Notes: generated by a model from the letters alone, not told the origin. A stretch of 64,000 nt of DNA from Mytilus californianus (GCF_021869535.1 NW_026262744.1:124001-188000), one strand, 5' to 3'; shown: positions 32,482 through 45,508, counted from the first letter of the stretch. Made by a program: numbers and translations.

Positions 32482-32549
32482 ATGAAGATAATTCTATATA
32501 AGAATCTATAAGTTAATAAATTCATTGTGTGTCGTTTCAATTTTGTGTA

Positions 32550-32968
32550 CCCCCCAAGGGTGACTGGGGAATAGAAGTATGGTCACCATTGGTCTTTCTC
32601 CGACCGGCAGTAAAACCCGTGCTAAAGTGGGGCGTCCGTTTGGCTGTGCGGGATGTACAAATTTGCAGCAACGTCCGGTCAGAATTGGGACGTTAAATCC
32701 GATGCCTCGTGTAAAGAAAGTGCCACTTTCTTTGCACGTTAAGAACCCTTGCAACAACTCTTTGAGGGGTCCGTAGGTGACCTGTTGCAAGGCTAAATTT
32801 CTGTCCCTATCCAATATACCCTCATTTCCCGTGGCAGTCTAAATTTCTCCGACCTTAATCCCTTAATCTATTACAGAACCTACCTATTGTATTTATTGTG
32901 AACTTGTTCTCGTCCTGAATATGCATGAAATATTTGCCACTGGACGTTAAGCAGCCAACAATCAATCA
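32550..32968 (+). mobile_element. SINE-like element copy 10 (array unit 3)
   Basis: Appears identical to copy 9. Confidence 0.9.
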
Positions 32969-33727
32969 ATACAATGAACCTTCAATATTACTTTTTAAAA
33001 CTTCAACAAGGCTGTTGATTTTAAGACTAAATAATGTAACAGATAAAATACTGCCCTGAGGGATTGGAAAGTGATCACTTCCACATAGATCATCATGAAC
33101 ACGCCATGGATAATCCAGAAGAAGAGAGGGATCGCAAATAGTGATATCAATAGCAGAATAAGACCCGTTTCCAGGATGAAGATAGGTATTAGATCCATCA
33201 TTAAAAATGCATAATCCTTCTTGAGAGACAAAGTCCTCAATGATCTTACCTTTGATATTATGAGACTTGCTTCCCAACAAGGGGTTGTGTGCATTGAAGT
33301 CGCCCATAAGTATAAATGGTGAGGGTAATTGATCAGTGAGGTTTTTGAGTTTAGCTTTATCGATAATTGAATTGGGTGGAATATATATAGAACATAATGT
33401 AATTGTTTTATCTAATGATAAACGAATTGCAGCTGCCTGCAGATCCGTGGTGAGTTGGACTGTGCTATGAATGACGTTGTCCTTCACAAAAATGGATGAT
33501 CCGCCTGCAGCACGTTCATCCACCTTAGAAAATGTGCTATACATGTTGTATCCTTTTAAAGATACATTGTCACTTTCTTTTAAATGAGTTTCTTGAAGAC
33601 AAAATGCAGTAGGTAAAAAAGACTGAACTAGAAGCGTTAACTCGAGAAGATTTATTTTAAGACCTCGGCAATTCCATTGGATGATATTAGTGGAAGTTAT
33701 AAAGTTACAACCAACTTTGTAACACAT
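32966..33727 (-). pseudogene. LINE endonuclease/RT fusion, array unit 3
   Basis: Translation identical to array unit 2. Confidence 0.85.
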
Positions 33728-33795
33728 ATGAAGATAATTCTATATAAGAATCTATAAGTTAATAAATTCATTGTGTGTCGTTTCAATTTTGTGTA

Positions 33796-34214
33796 CCCCC
33801 CAAGGGTGACTGGGGAATAGAAGTATGGTCACCATTGGTCTTTCTCCGACCGGCAGTAAAACCCGTGCTAAAGTGGGGCGTCCGTTTGGCTGTGCGGGAT
33901 GTACAAATTTGCAGCAACGTCCGGTCAGAATTGGGACGTTAAATCCGATGCCTCGTGTAAAGAAAGTGCCACTTTCTTTGCACGTTAAGAACCCTTGCAA
34001 CAACTCTTTGAGGGGTCCGTAGGTGACCTGTTGCAAGGCTAAATTTCTGTCCCTATCCAATATACCCTCATTTCCCGTGGCAGTCTAAATTTCTCCGACC
34101 TTAATCCCTTAATCTATTACAGAACCTACCTATTGTATTTATTGTGAACTTGTTCTCGTCCTGAATATGCATGAAATATTTGCCACTGGACGTTAAGCAG
34201 CCAACAATCAATCA
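33796..34214 (+). mobile_element. SINE-like element copy 11 (array unit 4)
   Basis: Appears identical to copy 9. Confidence 0.9.
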
Positions 34215-34973
34215 ATACAATGAACCTTCAATATTACTTTTTAAAACTTCAACAAGGCTGTTGATTTTAAGACTAAATAATGTAACAGATAAAATACTGC
34301 CCTGAGGGATTGGAAAGTGATCACTTCCACATAGATCATCATGAACACGCCATGGATAATCCAGAAGAAGAGAGGGATCGCAAATAGTGATATCAATAGC
34401 AGAATAAGACCCGTTTCCAGGATGAAGATAGGTATTAGATCCATCATTAAAAATGCATAATCCTTCTTGAGAGACAAAGTCCTCAATGATCTTACCTTTG
34501 ATATTATGAGACTTGCTTCCCAACAAGGGGTTGTGTGCATTGAAGTCGCCCATAAGTATAAATGGTGAGGGTAATTGATCAGTGAGGTTTTTGAGTTTAG
34601 CTTTATCGATAATTGAATTGGGTGGAATATATATAGAACATAATGTAATTGTTTTATCTAATGATAAACGAATTGCAGCTGCCTGCAGATCCGTGGTGAG
34701 TTGGACTGTGCTATGAATGACGTTGTCCTTCACAAAAATGGATGATCCGCCTGCAGCACGTTCATCCACCTTAGAAAATGTGCTATACATGTTGTATCCT
34801 TTTAAAGATACATTGTCACTTTCTTTTAAATGAGTTTCTTGAAGACAAAATGCAGTAGGTAAAAAAGACTGAACTAGAAGCGTTAACTCGAGAAGATTTA
34901 TTTTAAGACCTCGGCAATTCCATTGGATGATATTAGTGGAAGTTATAAAGTTACAACCAACTTTGTAACACAT
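34212..34973 (-). pseudogene. LINE endonuclease/RT fusion, array unit 4
   Basis: Translation identical to array units 2 and 3. Confidence 0.85.
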
Positions 34974-35041
34974 ATGAAGATAATTCTATATAAGAATCTA
35001 TAAGTTAATAAATTCATTGTGTGTCGTTTCAATTTTGTGTA

Positions 35042-35390
35042 CCCCCCAAGGGTGACTGGGGAATAGAAGTATGGTCACCATTGGTCTTTCTCCGACCGGC
35101 AGTAAAACCCGTGCTAAAGTGGGGCGTCCGTTTGGCTGTGCGGGATGTACAAATTTGCAGCAACGTCCGGTCAGAATTGGGACGTTAAATCCGATGCCTC
35201 GTGTAAAGAAAGTGCCACTTTCTTTGCACGTTAAGAACCCTTGCAACAACTCTTTGAGGGGTCCGTAGGTGACCTGTTGCAAGGCTAAATTTCTGTCCCT
35301 ATCCAATATACCCTCATTTCCCGTGGCAGTCTAAATTTCTCCGACCTTAATCCCTTAATCTATTACAGAACCTACCTATTGTATTTATTG
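35042..35390 (+). mobile_element. SINE-like element copy 12, truncated by array end
   Basis: Matches copy 9 up to 'attgtatttattg' and then changes abruptly to unrelated sequence. The 3' stem and tail are missing. This is the right-hand breakpoint of the tandem array. Confidence 0.88.
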
Positions 35391-36079
35391 TTCTATTCTA
35401 TAGAAGAGTAGGATTTCGCTTACATTCGAATTTTGCAGGAATTGCTTAAACGTAATACCGCGTTTAATGTTAGTACATATCTTAACTTTCATTATCCGGA
35501 AGGTAATTCCATCCTTTGAGACCATCTGGAACTATGATTTTAAATGTGTATAACATAATTGTGATGAGGTTAGTTTATAAATTTATGAATTACAAGCATC
35601 GCGCGGTACATTTAATTTATTTTCAATACAAGGTAAGCTTGATAAAAGTTAATATTTTTTTTTTAATTTTTTTTTTTTTTTAAATCTGTACATTTGTTAG
35701 TAATGAAAACAACGAATATCGGTACCTTATCCCCGCCTCGTTAATGTTAGCAATAAAAAATAAAAATATATATCTGTTAGTATTTGTTAGTTCATTTTAC
35801 AAAACATAATATCAGCTGTAGTTACTTAATATAAAAACCACATTTTTAATTTGCATTTAAAAAGTATAAAATAACATAATAGAATGTTAAAAAAGGACCA
35901 CAAATAAATGTATGATCAATTATTTAACAAACATGTACAGACGTTCTAAGTTTTATAGGTTTTTTTAAGAATGGAAATTTTGAGAAACAAGAGTGCACAC
36001 GCTGAAATGCCTCGCCTACTTTACTTATCATTGATATTATGTTGATAGTCCTAAATATAAAGGTTTATTACAACTGTCA
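35391..36079. other. Gene-free, AT-rich
   Basis: A T run lies near 35,650-35,685. No frames or motifs recognised. Confidence 0.4.
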
Positions 36080-37400
36080 CATAAACTTAACCAAGAAAAC
36101 TAAACTGACCAATGAACCATGAAATGAGGTCAAGGTCAGATGAACCGTGCCAGGCAGGCATGTACAGCTAACAATTCTTCCATACAACAAATATAGTTGT
36201 CCTATTGCTTATAGTTTAAGAAAAACAGACCAAAACACAAAAACTTAACACTTGGCAATGCATCGTGAAAATGAGATCAAGGTCAAATAAAACCTGCGCG
36301 ACTGACATATAGACCATAAAATATTTCCATACACCAAATATAGTTGACCTATTGCAGATAGTATTAGAAAAAAAGATCAAAACTCAAAAACTTAACTTTG
36401 ACCACTGAACCATGAAAATGAGGTCAAGGTCAGACGACACCTGCCAGCTAGACATGTACACCTGACAATCATTCCAAACACCAAATATGGTAGACTTATA
36501 GCATACAGTATAAGAAAAACAGACCAAAACACAAAAACTGAACTATAACCACTGAACCATGAAAATGAGGTCAAGATCAGATGACACCTGCCAGTTGGAC
36601 ATGTACTCCTTACAGTCTTTCGATTGATTGATTGATTGTTGGTTGCTTAACGTCCAGTGGCAAATATTTCATGCATGTTCAGGACGAGAACAAGTTAACA
36701 ATAAATACAATAGGTAGGTCCTGTAATAGAGGCCGTCCGGGATGAAGGTCTGGGAAATTTGTTCTGCCACGGGAAATGAGGGTATATTGTATAAGGACAG
36801 AAATTTAGCCTTGCAACAGGCCACCTACGGACCCCTCAAAGAGTTGTTGCAAGGGTTCTTAACGTGCAAAGAGCGTGGCACTCTCTTTACACGAAGCATC
36901 GGATTTAACGTCCCCATTCTGACCGGACGTGACTGCGAACTTGTACATCCCGCACAGTCAAACGGACGCCCCACTTTAGCGAGGATTTTACCGCCGGTCG
37001 GAGGAAGACCAAGGGTGACCATATTTCTATTCCCCAGTCACCCTTGGGGGGTACAGTCTTTCGATACACCCAATATACTAGACCTATTGCTTATAGTATC
37101 TGAGATATGGACTTGACCACCAAAACTAAACCTTGTTCAATGATCCATGAAATGAGGTCGCGGTCAAGTGAAAACTGTCTGACGGGCACGAGGACGTTGC
37201 AAGGTACGCACATACTAAATATAGTTATCCTATTACTTATAATAAGAGAGATTTTAACATTACAAAAAAATCTTAACTTTTTGTTCAAGTAGTCTCTTAA
37301 CCATGAAAATGAGGTCAAGGACATTGGACATGTGACTGACGGAAACTTCGTAACATGAGGCATCCATATACAAAGTATGAAGCATCCTGGTCTTCCACCT
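36080..37400. repeat. Tandem repeat of about 147 bp
   Basis: The phrase 'aaaatgaggtcaaggtcaga' (or near variants) recurs at about 36,120, 36,266, 36,413 and 36,561, i.e. 146-148 bp apart, then twice more after the SINE at 36,625-37,051 (near 37,150 and 37,305). Units share 'catgtaca', 'ccaaatatagttg' and 'cctattgc'. A reverse-oriented relative lies at 56,400-56,600. Non-coding. Confidence 0.8.
36625..37051 (-). mobile_element. SINE-like element copy 13 inside the 147-bp repeat
   Basis: Full-length, minus orientation. Perfect 14-bp duplication tacagtctttcgat at 36,611-36,624 and 37,052-37,065. Confidence 0.92.
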
Positions 37401-37900
37401 TCTAAAATATAAAGCTTTAAAGAAGTTGGCTAACGCTGCCGCGGCCGCCGGATCACTATCCCTATGTCGAGCTTTTGTCGCAGGCTCGACAAAAACTAAG
37501 TGAATTTAAACTAGAGGCTCTAAAGAGCCTGTGTCGCTCACCTTGGTCTATGTGCATATTAAACAAAGGACATAGATGGATTCATGACAAAATTGTGTTT
37601 TGGTGATGGTGATGTGTTTGTAGATCTTACTTTACTGAACATTCTTGCTCCTTACTATTATCTCTATCTATAATGAACTTGGCCCAGTAGTTACAGTGGA
37701 AAATATTTTGTAAAATTATGAAAATTGTAAAAAATTGACTATGAAGGGCAATACCTCCTTAAGGAGTCAATTGACCATTTTGGTCAAGTTGACTTATTTG
37801 TAGATCTTACTTTGCTGAACATTATTGCTGTTTACAGTTTATCTCTATCTATAATAATATTCAAGATAAGGCCACACCAATTTGATTTATAGTTCTTCGG
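37401..37900. repeat. Composite dispersed repeat
   Basis: Contains 'cgctgccgcggccgccggat', 'gagcctgtgtcgctcacc' and a ~65-bp phrase starting 'tttgtagatcttacttt' that occurs twice, about 180 bp apart (37,618 and 37,797). Reverse relatives of these blocks lie at 19,345 and 56,400-56,930. I associate these with mussel repeats. Non-coding. Confidence 0.55.
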
Positions 37901-38689
37901 ACGAAAGCTCCAAAAAATATGGGGCGAGCGAGCGAAATTTTTTTTGATTGTTTATAATTCTTGAAATTGAGTTTTGATTAGGCGGGTGCTCTACAAGTGA
38001 AGCGAGCGGTATAATTTTTTTTTTAAATTGTGCAAATTAGAATTTTATGTTCATGTTAAAACTGGGTTACTTTAAAGAAAAAATAGGAGAAACATGATCT
38101 TCTGCATATAATTAGATGTATGTGTGTCTGTAGTACAGTCTATACCATATTAAACTTTCTGGTTCGCTTTGATTTAGTATAATTTTGATTATTTTCGTCA
38201 AATAAGCTTTGACTGTGTGAATTTTCATTTAGATTCATACATGTGTATATACATGTATTAAGGAAGCATAGCGGATGAAGTTTAGCAACATATATTATAT
38301 AGGTTAGGAAAATTTATTGTGTGGAATACAATTAAAATATGTGTATATTAAAAAAAAAGCCTTGAAAAATATTAAATATCTTTAATAGCGTTGTTTTCAT
38401 TATATGGTAATGATTGCTTCTTGTCTGCTTGACATCCAGTTGGAACTAGTTATCCATATTATGATCAACATAATGAGTGAGGTGAATAATATTTCAACAA
38501 CATTCTGAGTAATAGTTATATTGCTATGCATGTAGATCTCAGTGTAATGAAACATTCCCTTAAAATACCTCAAGTCCTTCAACCATATGCATTTGCATTA
38601 TTCTGACTTGGCAAAATACATTTTCCTTTTGCCTGTGAAACCTGCAAGGTATTTCAAACTTGAAGTGATTGCACCAATAATACATCCCT
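37901..38689. other. Gene-free, AT-rich
   Basis: Nothing recognised. Confidence 0.35.
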
Positions 38690-38845
38690 AATTATTATTG
38701 GATCCGGGTCCGTTCGCCCTGGGCTTTGCTCATTGTTGAAGGCCGTACGGTGACCTATAGTTGTTAATTACTGTGTCATTTTGGTCTCTTGTGGAGAGTT
38801 GTCTCATTGGCAATGATACCACATCTTCTTTTTTATATTCCCACC
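38690..38845. repeat. Dispersed mussel-type repeat, reverse
   Basis: Contains 'ttgaaggccgtacggtgacc' and 'ggagagttgtctcattggca', the reverse of phrases at 138-260. A fragment also lies at 45,710-45,745 and a weak one at 61,205-61,260. Confidence 0.6.
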
Positions 38846-39949
38846 TAAGACCATAAGGACAGTAATTTAAATAATTATTGGATAATTTATACAATAAAGA
38901 GTAAAACATGGACTGTCAAAAGTCAAAACCCGGTCAAAAAGAGGCCGGATAGAGCGGTTGATATATTCATATGTCAAAGGCTTAATGATACAACATGAAA
39001 TGTTAAGTATGTTGCTTTGCACTTCACAAAGTAGCAATACAAGACCCATATGATTTCATCATGGACATAATCAGAATCGTGTATTCTAAAAGTCATCAAG
39101 TTCATGTTTTTGCTTAAAGACCAATGCGAAAATATAAGCTAATTTTTTTCCGAACACAAACTTCGTCCGATACTAGGAAATTGCAATCAACATTTCTGTG
39201 TTGAATTGAATTATCATTGAATATAATATAAATTAACTGTTTACAAAGTCAAAGTAATAAAAGACCTTTTATATAACAAGAATACAGCTTGGCATTTTGA
39301 AAATAATACGACCATTGTTAGATTGTTTGCTCATCTTAATTAGGCAAACACTAACTAAATGAATAATATTTCAATGATATTTGGTATCCTGTATCCCTTT
39401 TCACAAAAATCTTAAGTGTAAAATTAATCGTAAGATTAAAATATTCCTTAATAATTCAACTAAATATGTTTATCGCAAAATTAATTTAACACTTTAGATT
39501 TTTTTTAAAGGGCTACTTTAGTAAATAGGACAAGTACAACATAACACAGTATACGCTGTAGCCATGGTACATTGACCTGAGCTCAATTCTATGTCCATCT
39601 AAATGGCTAGGTGAGACATTTGCGATGTCAACTCTTTATATGTCAAGTTACTGTACTTTTATTGTCTAGTACACTAACGACCTACCAATGCATTTAGGAA
39701 AACTTTTAATAATGAACTTGATTTCCGTTTTAGATGGCAGTAAATCACAGGGTTATGACCATGGTGGAACAGATAATAAAAGACTGAATCAGCAAGTAAT
39801 TATAATCCTTACTTAGCAGGGAAATATTGAAATACCCGTCTGTTTGTCCCACCCACAAAAGCTGTCACATAAATAGTTGCTTCCTTCATTAGAATACACC
39901 TTAATTTCAATACGTTTTTCAGTGGCTGAGACTTGGTTGACAGTCTCAG
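38846..39949. other. Gene-free stretch
   Basis: AT-rich, no supported frame or repeat. Confidence 0.35.
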
Positions 39950-40602
39950 CCGTTTAAGGTTTAAAGAATCCTCTTGTGTACCCCTCTGAGCCTCATTGCT
40001 ACTGGTAATACCTCTGTTTTCTGTACTGCTTTTGCTTTTTCTTGTTTTTTTACAGTCTTGGATGTAATGCCCTTCTTCATTGCAGTTAAATCATCTTGCA
40101 CATAGCCCAGAGAGATATTTTGGTCTCCGGTGAGAGGTAGGAAGCATAAACCCTCATCATTAAGTGCTGTTACTTATTCAATGGCTCAAGTATGAGTATC
40201 CCATCTATTGATTCCTGCAATAAGCTCGAGTTGCATAAAATAGGCATTCCAAGGATTTCTGTTGTTGTAAAATGACACTCTGTTTCTTCTCCCATTATCT
40301 TGTTTGGAGTTTTCGATATTATGATGTTGTTGCTGTGGTCTGCTACACTGTTGCCGAGGTAACCAGTTTGGTACTGTTGAATTGTTTGGATACTGCAAGT
40401 AGTCTGGACGTTGCTGGATTAAAGGCATGGTTTTACAAGTATAAGAGTAGTTTGGACGCTGCTGGATCTCAGGTATTGTCGTATTTGCGTAGGCGTATGA
40501 TGGTTGTTGCTGGGTCTCTGTCAATGTTGTATTAGTGTAGGTGTATGTTGAACGTTTCTGTGTCTCTGGCAATGTTGTATTGGTTGTACTTTCCTCAAAC
40601 AA
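39950..40602 (-). pseudogene. Retroelement gag-like remnant with amino-acid repeats
   Basis: The 138-codon frame 40,602-40,186 starts with four units of a 16-residue repeat (pattern TNTTLPETQ-x-R-x-x-Y-x-Y), coded by a 48-bp tandem repeat, followed by a Gln/Asn-rich part. Further 3', near 40,050-40,100, the minus strand reads FNCNEEGHYIQDC, a CCHC zinc knuckle in which the codon for the first Cys is a TGA stop. Gag with a low-complexity region and a zinc knuckle is the best reading. Broken between the two parts. Confidence 0.45.
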
Positions 40603-41197
40603 ACATGTTTAATACATTGTGTGACGCGAAGTCTTTTCTATTTCCCATTTGACGATCCCTTTGGCCACTTTCTTTACTTTAACGGATTTATTTTCATCGC
40701 CATTTTCTGTGAACATTAAAGCAGAGGATACAGATTTTACTCGTTTCAAAAATTTCAGAAATGTCTAATCCAATATCAGAAAATAAAACTCAGGAGATAA
40801 CACCCTAAATGTATTTGTTTTCAAAATGCAACAAGGAGATTAAGTGCACTGGACAAAATGGAGCTGAGTTTGACTAAGAAGGCTAAGATTATGGAGACAA
40901 TAAATACCTACATTCATGTCATCTTATGAGGAGAATGGCCAGGATGGGTTCATAACTCCTTAACCATCCTGATAGTCCAGTTAACTTATAGACTATAAAA
41001 TGAAATTGGACAACACTTATGAAACTGTTTGTTCAAAGGCCGATGTAAGGCTTCTCGAAAATAAGACAATTGGCATTCAAAGCCTAAAGGATGTTCCCAG
41101 CTGAACATTGCCAGTGGATTGTGAAAGTTCTAAAGCCACAAAATATTGAAAATTACTAAAAGTTTGAAATCCAATTATATTTTAGAATTGTTAAAAT

Positions 41198-41616
41198 GAT
41201 TGATTGTTGGTTGCTTAACGTCCAGTGGCAAATATTTCATGCTTTTTCAAGACGAGAACAAATTAACAATAAATACAATAGGTACGTCTTGAATTAATAC
41301 AGGCAATCCGGGATGATTGTCGGGGAAATTTGGACTGCAACTGGATAATGAAGGTATATTGGATAGGGACAGGAATATTGCCTTGCAACAGGCTACCTAC
41401 GGACCGCTCAAAGAGTTGTTGCAAGGATTCTTAACATGCAAAGAACATGGCACTCTCTTCACACGAGTCATCGGATTGAACTTTCCCATTCTAACCGGAT
41501 GTGGCTGCAAACTTGATACATCCCGCACAGCCAAACGGACGCCCCACTTAAGCGGTTTGACTGACGGTCAGAAGAAGAACAAGTGACAATATTTCTATTC
41601 CCAAGTCACCTTTGGG
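41198..41616 (-). mobile_element. SINE-like element copy 14 (old)
   Basis: Minus orientation, full-length but diverged; hairpin 1 is decayed. No clear target duplication. Directly next to the 74-bp minisatellite. Confidence 0.82.
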
Positions 41617-41644
41617 ATGGAATTTAAAGAAACTTCATAATTAG

Positions 41645-42015
41645 GTCACCTTTTGATACCACGGAAAGAATCTTTTGTTACCATTGGTGTGACAGGAATG
41701 AACAGTAACTTCATTTCGGCCACCTTTTGTTACCATGGAAAGGTAATATTTTGTAACCGTTTAAGTGACAGGATTGTACAGAAAGTTCATATTTTTGTCA
41801 CCTTTTTTAACATGGATAAGTATCTTTTGTTGCCATTGGTGTGACAGAAATGAGAGTTCATAATTTAGTCACCTATTAATCATGGAAAGGTATCTTTCGA
41901 AAACATTTTTACAACAAAATGTGCAAAAAGTTCATATTTTACTCACCTTTTGATGACGAACAGATTATCTTTAATTACAACAAATAATTACAACAAAAGT
42001 CAACATGTTGTTTAC
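41645..42015. repeat. Minisatellite of about 74 bp, five units
   Basis: Units start with 'gtcacctttt' or a variant at 41,645, 41,719, 41,797, 41,868 and 41,942 (spacing 71-78 bp). Shared text includes 'catggaaaggtat' and 'ttaccattggtgtgacag'. Non-coding. Confidence 0.75.
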
Positions 42016-42164
42016 CTTTGGTGAAAACAAAAGTGGTCATTTGTTTACTCTTGATGCATTGAAATATGAGCAAAAGATAATCTTTTTAATCTTGAATTTT
42101 TAAAAAGGTCAAGAAAAGATTTTAAAGGTATATACAATGTGTTTGCAGTGTTTTTATCCATAGA

Positions 42165-42440
42165 TTGATTCATTGATTGTTGGTTGCTTAACGTCCAGTG
42201 GCAAATATTTCATGCATATTCAGGACGAGAACAAGTTGACAATAAATACAATAGGTAGGTTCTGTAATAGGGGCGCCCGGGATTAAGGTCGGAGAAATTT
42301 AGACTGCCACGGGAAATGAGGGTATATTGGATAGGGACAGTAATTTAGCCTTGCAACAGGTCACCTACGGACCCCTCAAAGAGTTGTTGCAAGGGTTCTT
42401 AACGTGACCATACTTCTATTCCCCAGTCACCCTTTGGGGC
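42165..42440 (-). mobile_element. SINE-like element copy 15, internal deletion
   Basis: Both ends are present, but the middle (about 140 bp) is missing, joined at 'aacgtgaccata'. Duplication tttatccataga at 42,153-42,164 and 42,441-42,452. Confidence 0.88.
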
Positions 42441-42619
42441 TTTATCCATAGACTGCAGATACCGGACACGTCCACACGTGTGGGATTGTTTTAATATTTA
42501 ATAGAAATCTCTGGAAATATTTTCTTTTTATTACATATATTGATTTTCAAGTTAAGGATATTGTTCATTAGGCGTGAAAAATGAGAAATTTTTAAATTTT
42601 AATCATGTAAATTTACCGG

Positions 42620-43318
42620 AAATTAAAACAGAAATATTCTTGTATTTGGGAATCTGAACTTTACAATGATAGACAAAATAAACAGCATGGAAATAAACTA
42701 AGAACTTACAGATTATTTAAAGAAAATATTTGTATGGAAAGATACTTATTAATTTTGAATGAGGATGAAAGGCGACTGCTCACTAAGTTCAGAGTCAGTG
42801 CACATAAATTAGAAATTGAAAGAGGCAGATATGTGGGGCTTCGAGTGGAGGATAGAATATGTAAATTATGCAACACTGAAGTTGAGGATGCAATTCATTT
42901 TCTTCTTCAGTGTCCTGTTTTTGAAAATAAAAGATCTAAATATATAAATTAATTAAATAAGGTTAACAAAAACTTTAAAAGCCTCCCAAATAAATCAAAA
43001 TTAATATGGTTAATGTCATCTGAGGATAATGTTATAATTAAAAAAGTAAGTTTATTATTGTGTACTTTATTCAAAGAGAGAAATTTAATTCTAGGTACAG
43101 TTTAGTCACCGGTAGTTTGTCCATCTATATTATATTGTAAAACTATATATATTATTGCTGAAGAAATTATTCTGCTGAAAAAGACTTGATTTTGTTTAAT
43201 TGTTAAATAATTTATGTAATCAATATGTAATCACTTGTATGAAATTGAACTTAATTGTACTGCTCAAATTATTGGGCGTCATAATTGACAATAAAAAAAC
43301 TGTATTGTATTGTATATT
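42620..43318 (+). pseudogene. LINE C-terminal fragment with 3' tail
   Basis: A plus-strand frame from about 42,625 to 42,952, continuing after a stop to about 43,100. It contains 'GNKLRTYRLFK', 'EIERGRYVGL' and the Cys/His end CKLCNTEVEDAIHFLLQC. The 3' region runs to 'aataaaaaaactgtattgt' and (tgtat)n at 43,300-43,318. Same domain type as 681-1,592, opposite strand, different tail. Truncated at the 5' side. Confidence 0.6.
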
Positions 43319-44539
43319 GTAAAGGATATATTTCTGGTACCAAGCCACTTCGACATTTTGTTTTCAAAAATTATTTAATCTTTATTGATATTTATTGAAT
43401 ACATGTTAACAATAAAATTGTTTCATATATAATAGTTCAAGAAAAAGATAAACAAAAAATATTTTTAAAATTAGTGTTTTCTTGTTTCAAGAAAAATAAA
43501 CTCAAGATTTAATTGTGATTTTTGTCCTGTGACTTTTTGTCTGTGACTTTTTGTCCTGTGACTTTCTGTCCTACATTAATTTTGTCGTTGGTAGTATGCA
43601 AATATTTATGCCATGTAGTGTTAATGATGATACAGGTATTAGTTTTTTGAAGTGATTAAAATAATATTATAATGTTGTCTGCTGTGTCCAATTTAACGTA
43701 TCACCTATCAGGACTGTGTGTTGAATTCTGCTTGAATGTCGTCAGATAAAATGCATTCGATTAAAAATCAGAACCGAAGATAATGGAAAGACATAAGTGT
43801 GCATCAACATTGTATAAATGTTCAACCAGATAAAGCTGGTGTATAATTTATGTGATGTTCAAGATATTCATTATCTGTTGTCATTTGAACATTCTAAGTT
43901 GAGCAGCACAAACGACAAAGTTATTTTTCATTATTAACATGTGTCGCATGGCATTGGCTGTGTAAAAAACGTAAATATATCTGCTTCTCTCTCACCTATT
44001 GATTCAATTCTTCGAAGTCAAAGTGAGTTTGTTGTTAAAGAGAATGTCGTTCTCCCTATGTAACACACGTGTAATCGTAGAGAGTCAGAGCCGAGGTCGT
44101 AGCTCTTTCTCTCTCTCTCGTCACGATACTGGCCCAATTACTCAATATATAACAGATTTAAACACAAATAAAGAGAAGCTTCATATTCTTTTCGTATGAT
44201 ATATCGTGATTTCATATGAGTGTACCGGAGAATTTTTTTATATTCCGATTCAATCTTTAATTTGAAGATTCCGGATCATGAACACACACACTCTAAATAC
44301 AAGATACACTGAACTGCAGTTAGGGTTAGTGTTTGATAAATCATTGATAAATCATTGATAAATACTCTGTATGTTTCCTAACCCCTTTACTAAAAGAATG
44401 AATGGATCAGAAATAGCATTTGTTAGAAACCGCTTTGAATTAATTAACAAAATCAATTGTAATATTTATATCCTGTTGTATCTTTATGACATGATTGATA
44501 CTTAATTTTTTATAATGTGTATCTCACAAGGAAGCTATT
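43319..44539. other. Gene-free with small tandem repeats
   Basis: Three copies of a 'gtcctgtgactttttgtc'-like unit near 43,523-43,575, and three copies of 'gataaatcatt' near 44,336-44,370. No gene recognised. Confidence 0.5.
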
Positions 44540-44990
44540 AAACCAAGAGTTCCAAATGGTGAAGTTGAAATCATCCCTTCGTAAATTTTACGGACGCCAT
44601 CACGAGTTGGTTGACCATTATGGAATAACCGTTTCACAGATGATATCGGACATGTTCCTTACGTCGTAACAACAATCCCCTTTCGTGAATGTGACCTACC
44701 GAATTAGACGATTTACTGGATTTGTTATAACATGAGCAGCACGACGGGTGCCACATGTGGAGCAGGATCTGCTTACCCTTCCGGAGCACCTGAGATCACC
44801 CCCAGTTTTTGGTGGGGTTCGTGTGGCTTATTCTTTAGTTTTATATGTTGTGTCATGTGTACTATTGTTTGTCTGTTTGTCTGTTTGTCTTTTTTCATTT
44901 TTAGCGATACACCATGTCAGTTTATTTTCGATTTATGAGTTTGACTGTCCATCTGGTATCTTTCGTCCCTCTTTTATACTGAAGTAATTA
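44540..44990. repeat. Dispersed mussel-type repeat
   Basis: Includes 'cgacgggtgccacatgtgga', 'ttttggtggggttcgtgtgg' and 'gactgtccatctggtatctt'. A degraded copy lies at 25,210-25,430. The frames in it are not supported as genes. Confidence 0.6.
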
Positions 44991-45508
44991 AGAAAGCTTT
45001 TACACAATGATGTTTTCATATGATAAAATATATCTCTAAGCAATAAAAGAAACTAAACCTGGTCCTCTTTAGTGCTGTATATGTGCAATTTTTTATCTGC
45101 TTCTTTGGTGGGAAGTATTTTCTGTTGTGCCTAGATACAATAAAACCAGGAAACATTTTTTGGTGACATAGTTCTCTAAAAACACCCTCACGTCAGAAAC
45201 CTTTCGTATTTCAAAGAGAGATAAATCCTTGATCTTATTGTGAAGGTTTTCAGCTGGTGGCTGTCAAAAGCCTGCAAACTTATAAAACAATATGCACGTT
45301 AAATTAATGGTTCTTATGTTGAAGAGTGTAATTCCAAACTAGGACTAACACTCTACAGAGGTTTAACTAAATAAAATTCTGTAAATGTCTAGATATTGAA
45401 AAAAGTGTTCAGACTAATGTACTGAAATTACTTCGAAAGGCCAAATGTAAAAAAAAATCGGATAGAATATATAATAATTGAAATCCTATGAACAAAATAT
45501 ATACTCAC

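Larger units (their letters stand above)
30058..35390. repeat. 1,246-bp tandem array (SINE + LINE endonuclease)
   Basis: Four complete units plus a partial fifth: unit starts near 30,058, 31,304, 32,550, 33,796 and 35,042, all exactly 1,246 bp apart. Each unit holds one SINE copy and one LINE endonuclease/RT-fusion frame. Units 2-4 look identical by eye; unit 1 differs in the SINE (at least four bases) and one base of the LINE frame (Ile versus Phe codon near 30,745). The array ends inside the fifth SINE at about 35,390. Recent duplication or an assembly expansion. Confidence 0.92.

Noticed and set aside
30058..35390. Regular repeat spacing as a CRISPR array
   Set aside because: Units are 1,246 bp and contain SINE and LINE sequence; the genome is eukaryotic.
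44732..44987. Overlapping hydrophobic frames as genes
   Set aside because: They lie in a dispersed repeat that also occurs at 25,210-25,430 without the frames.
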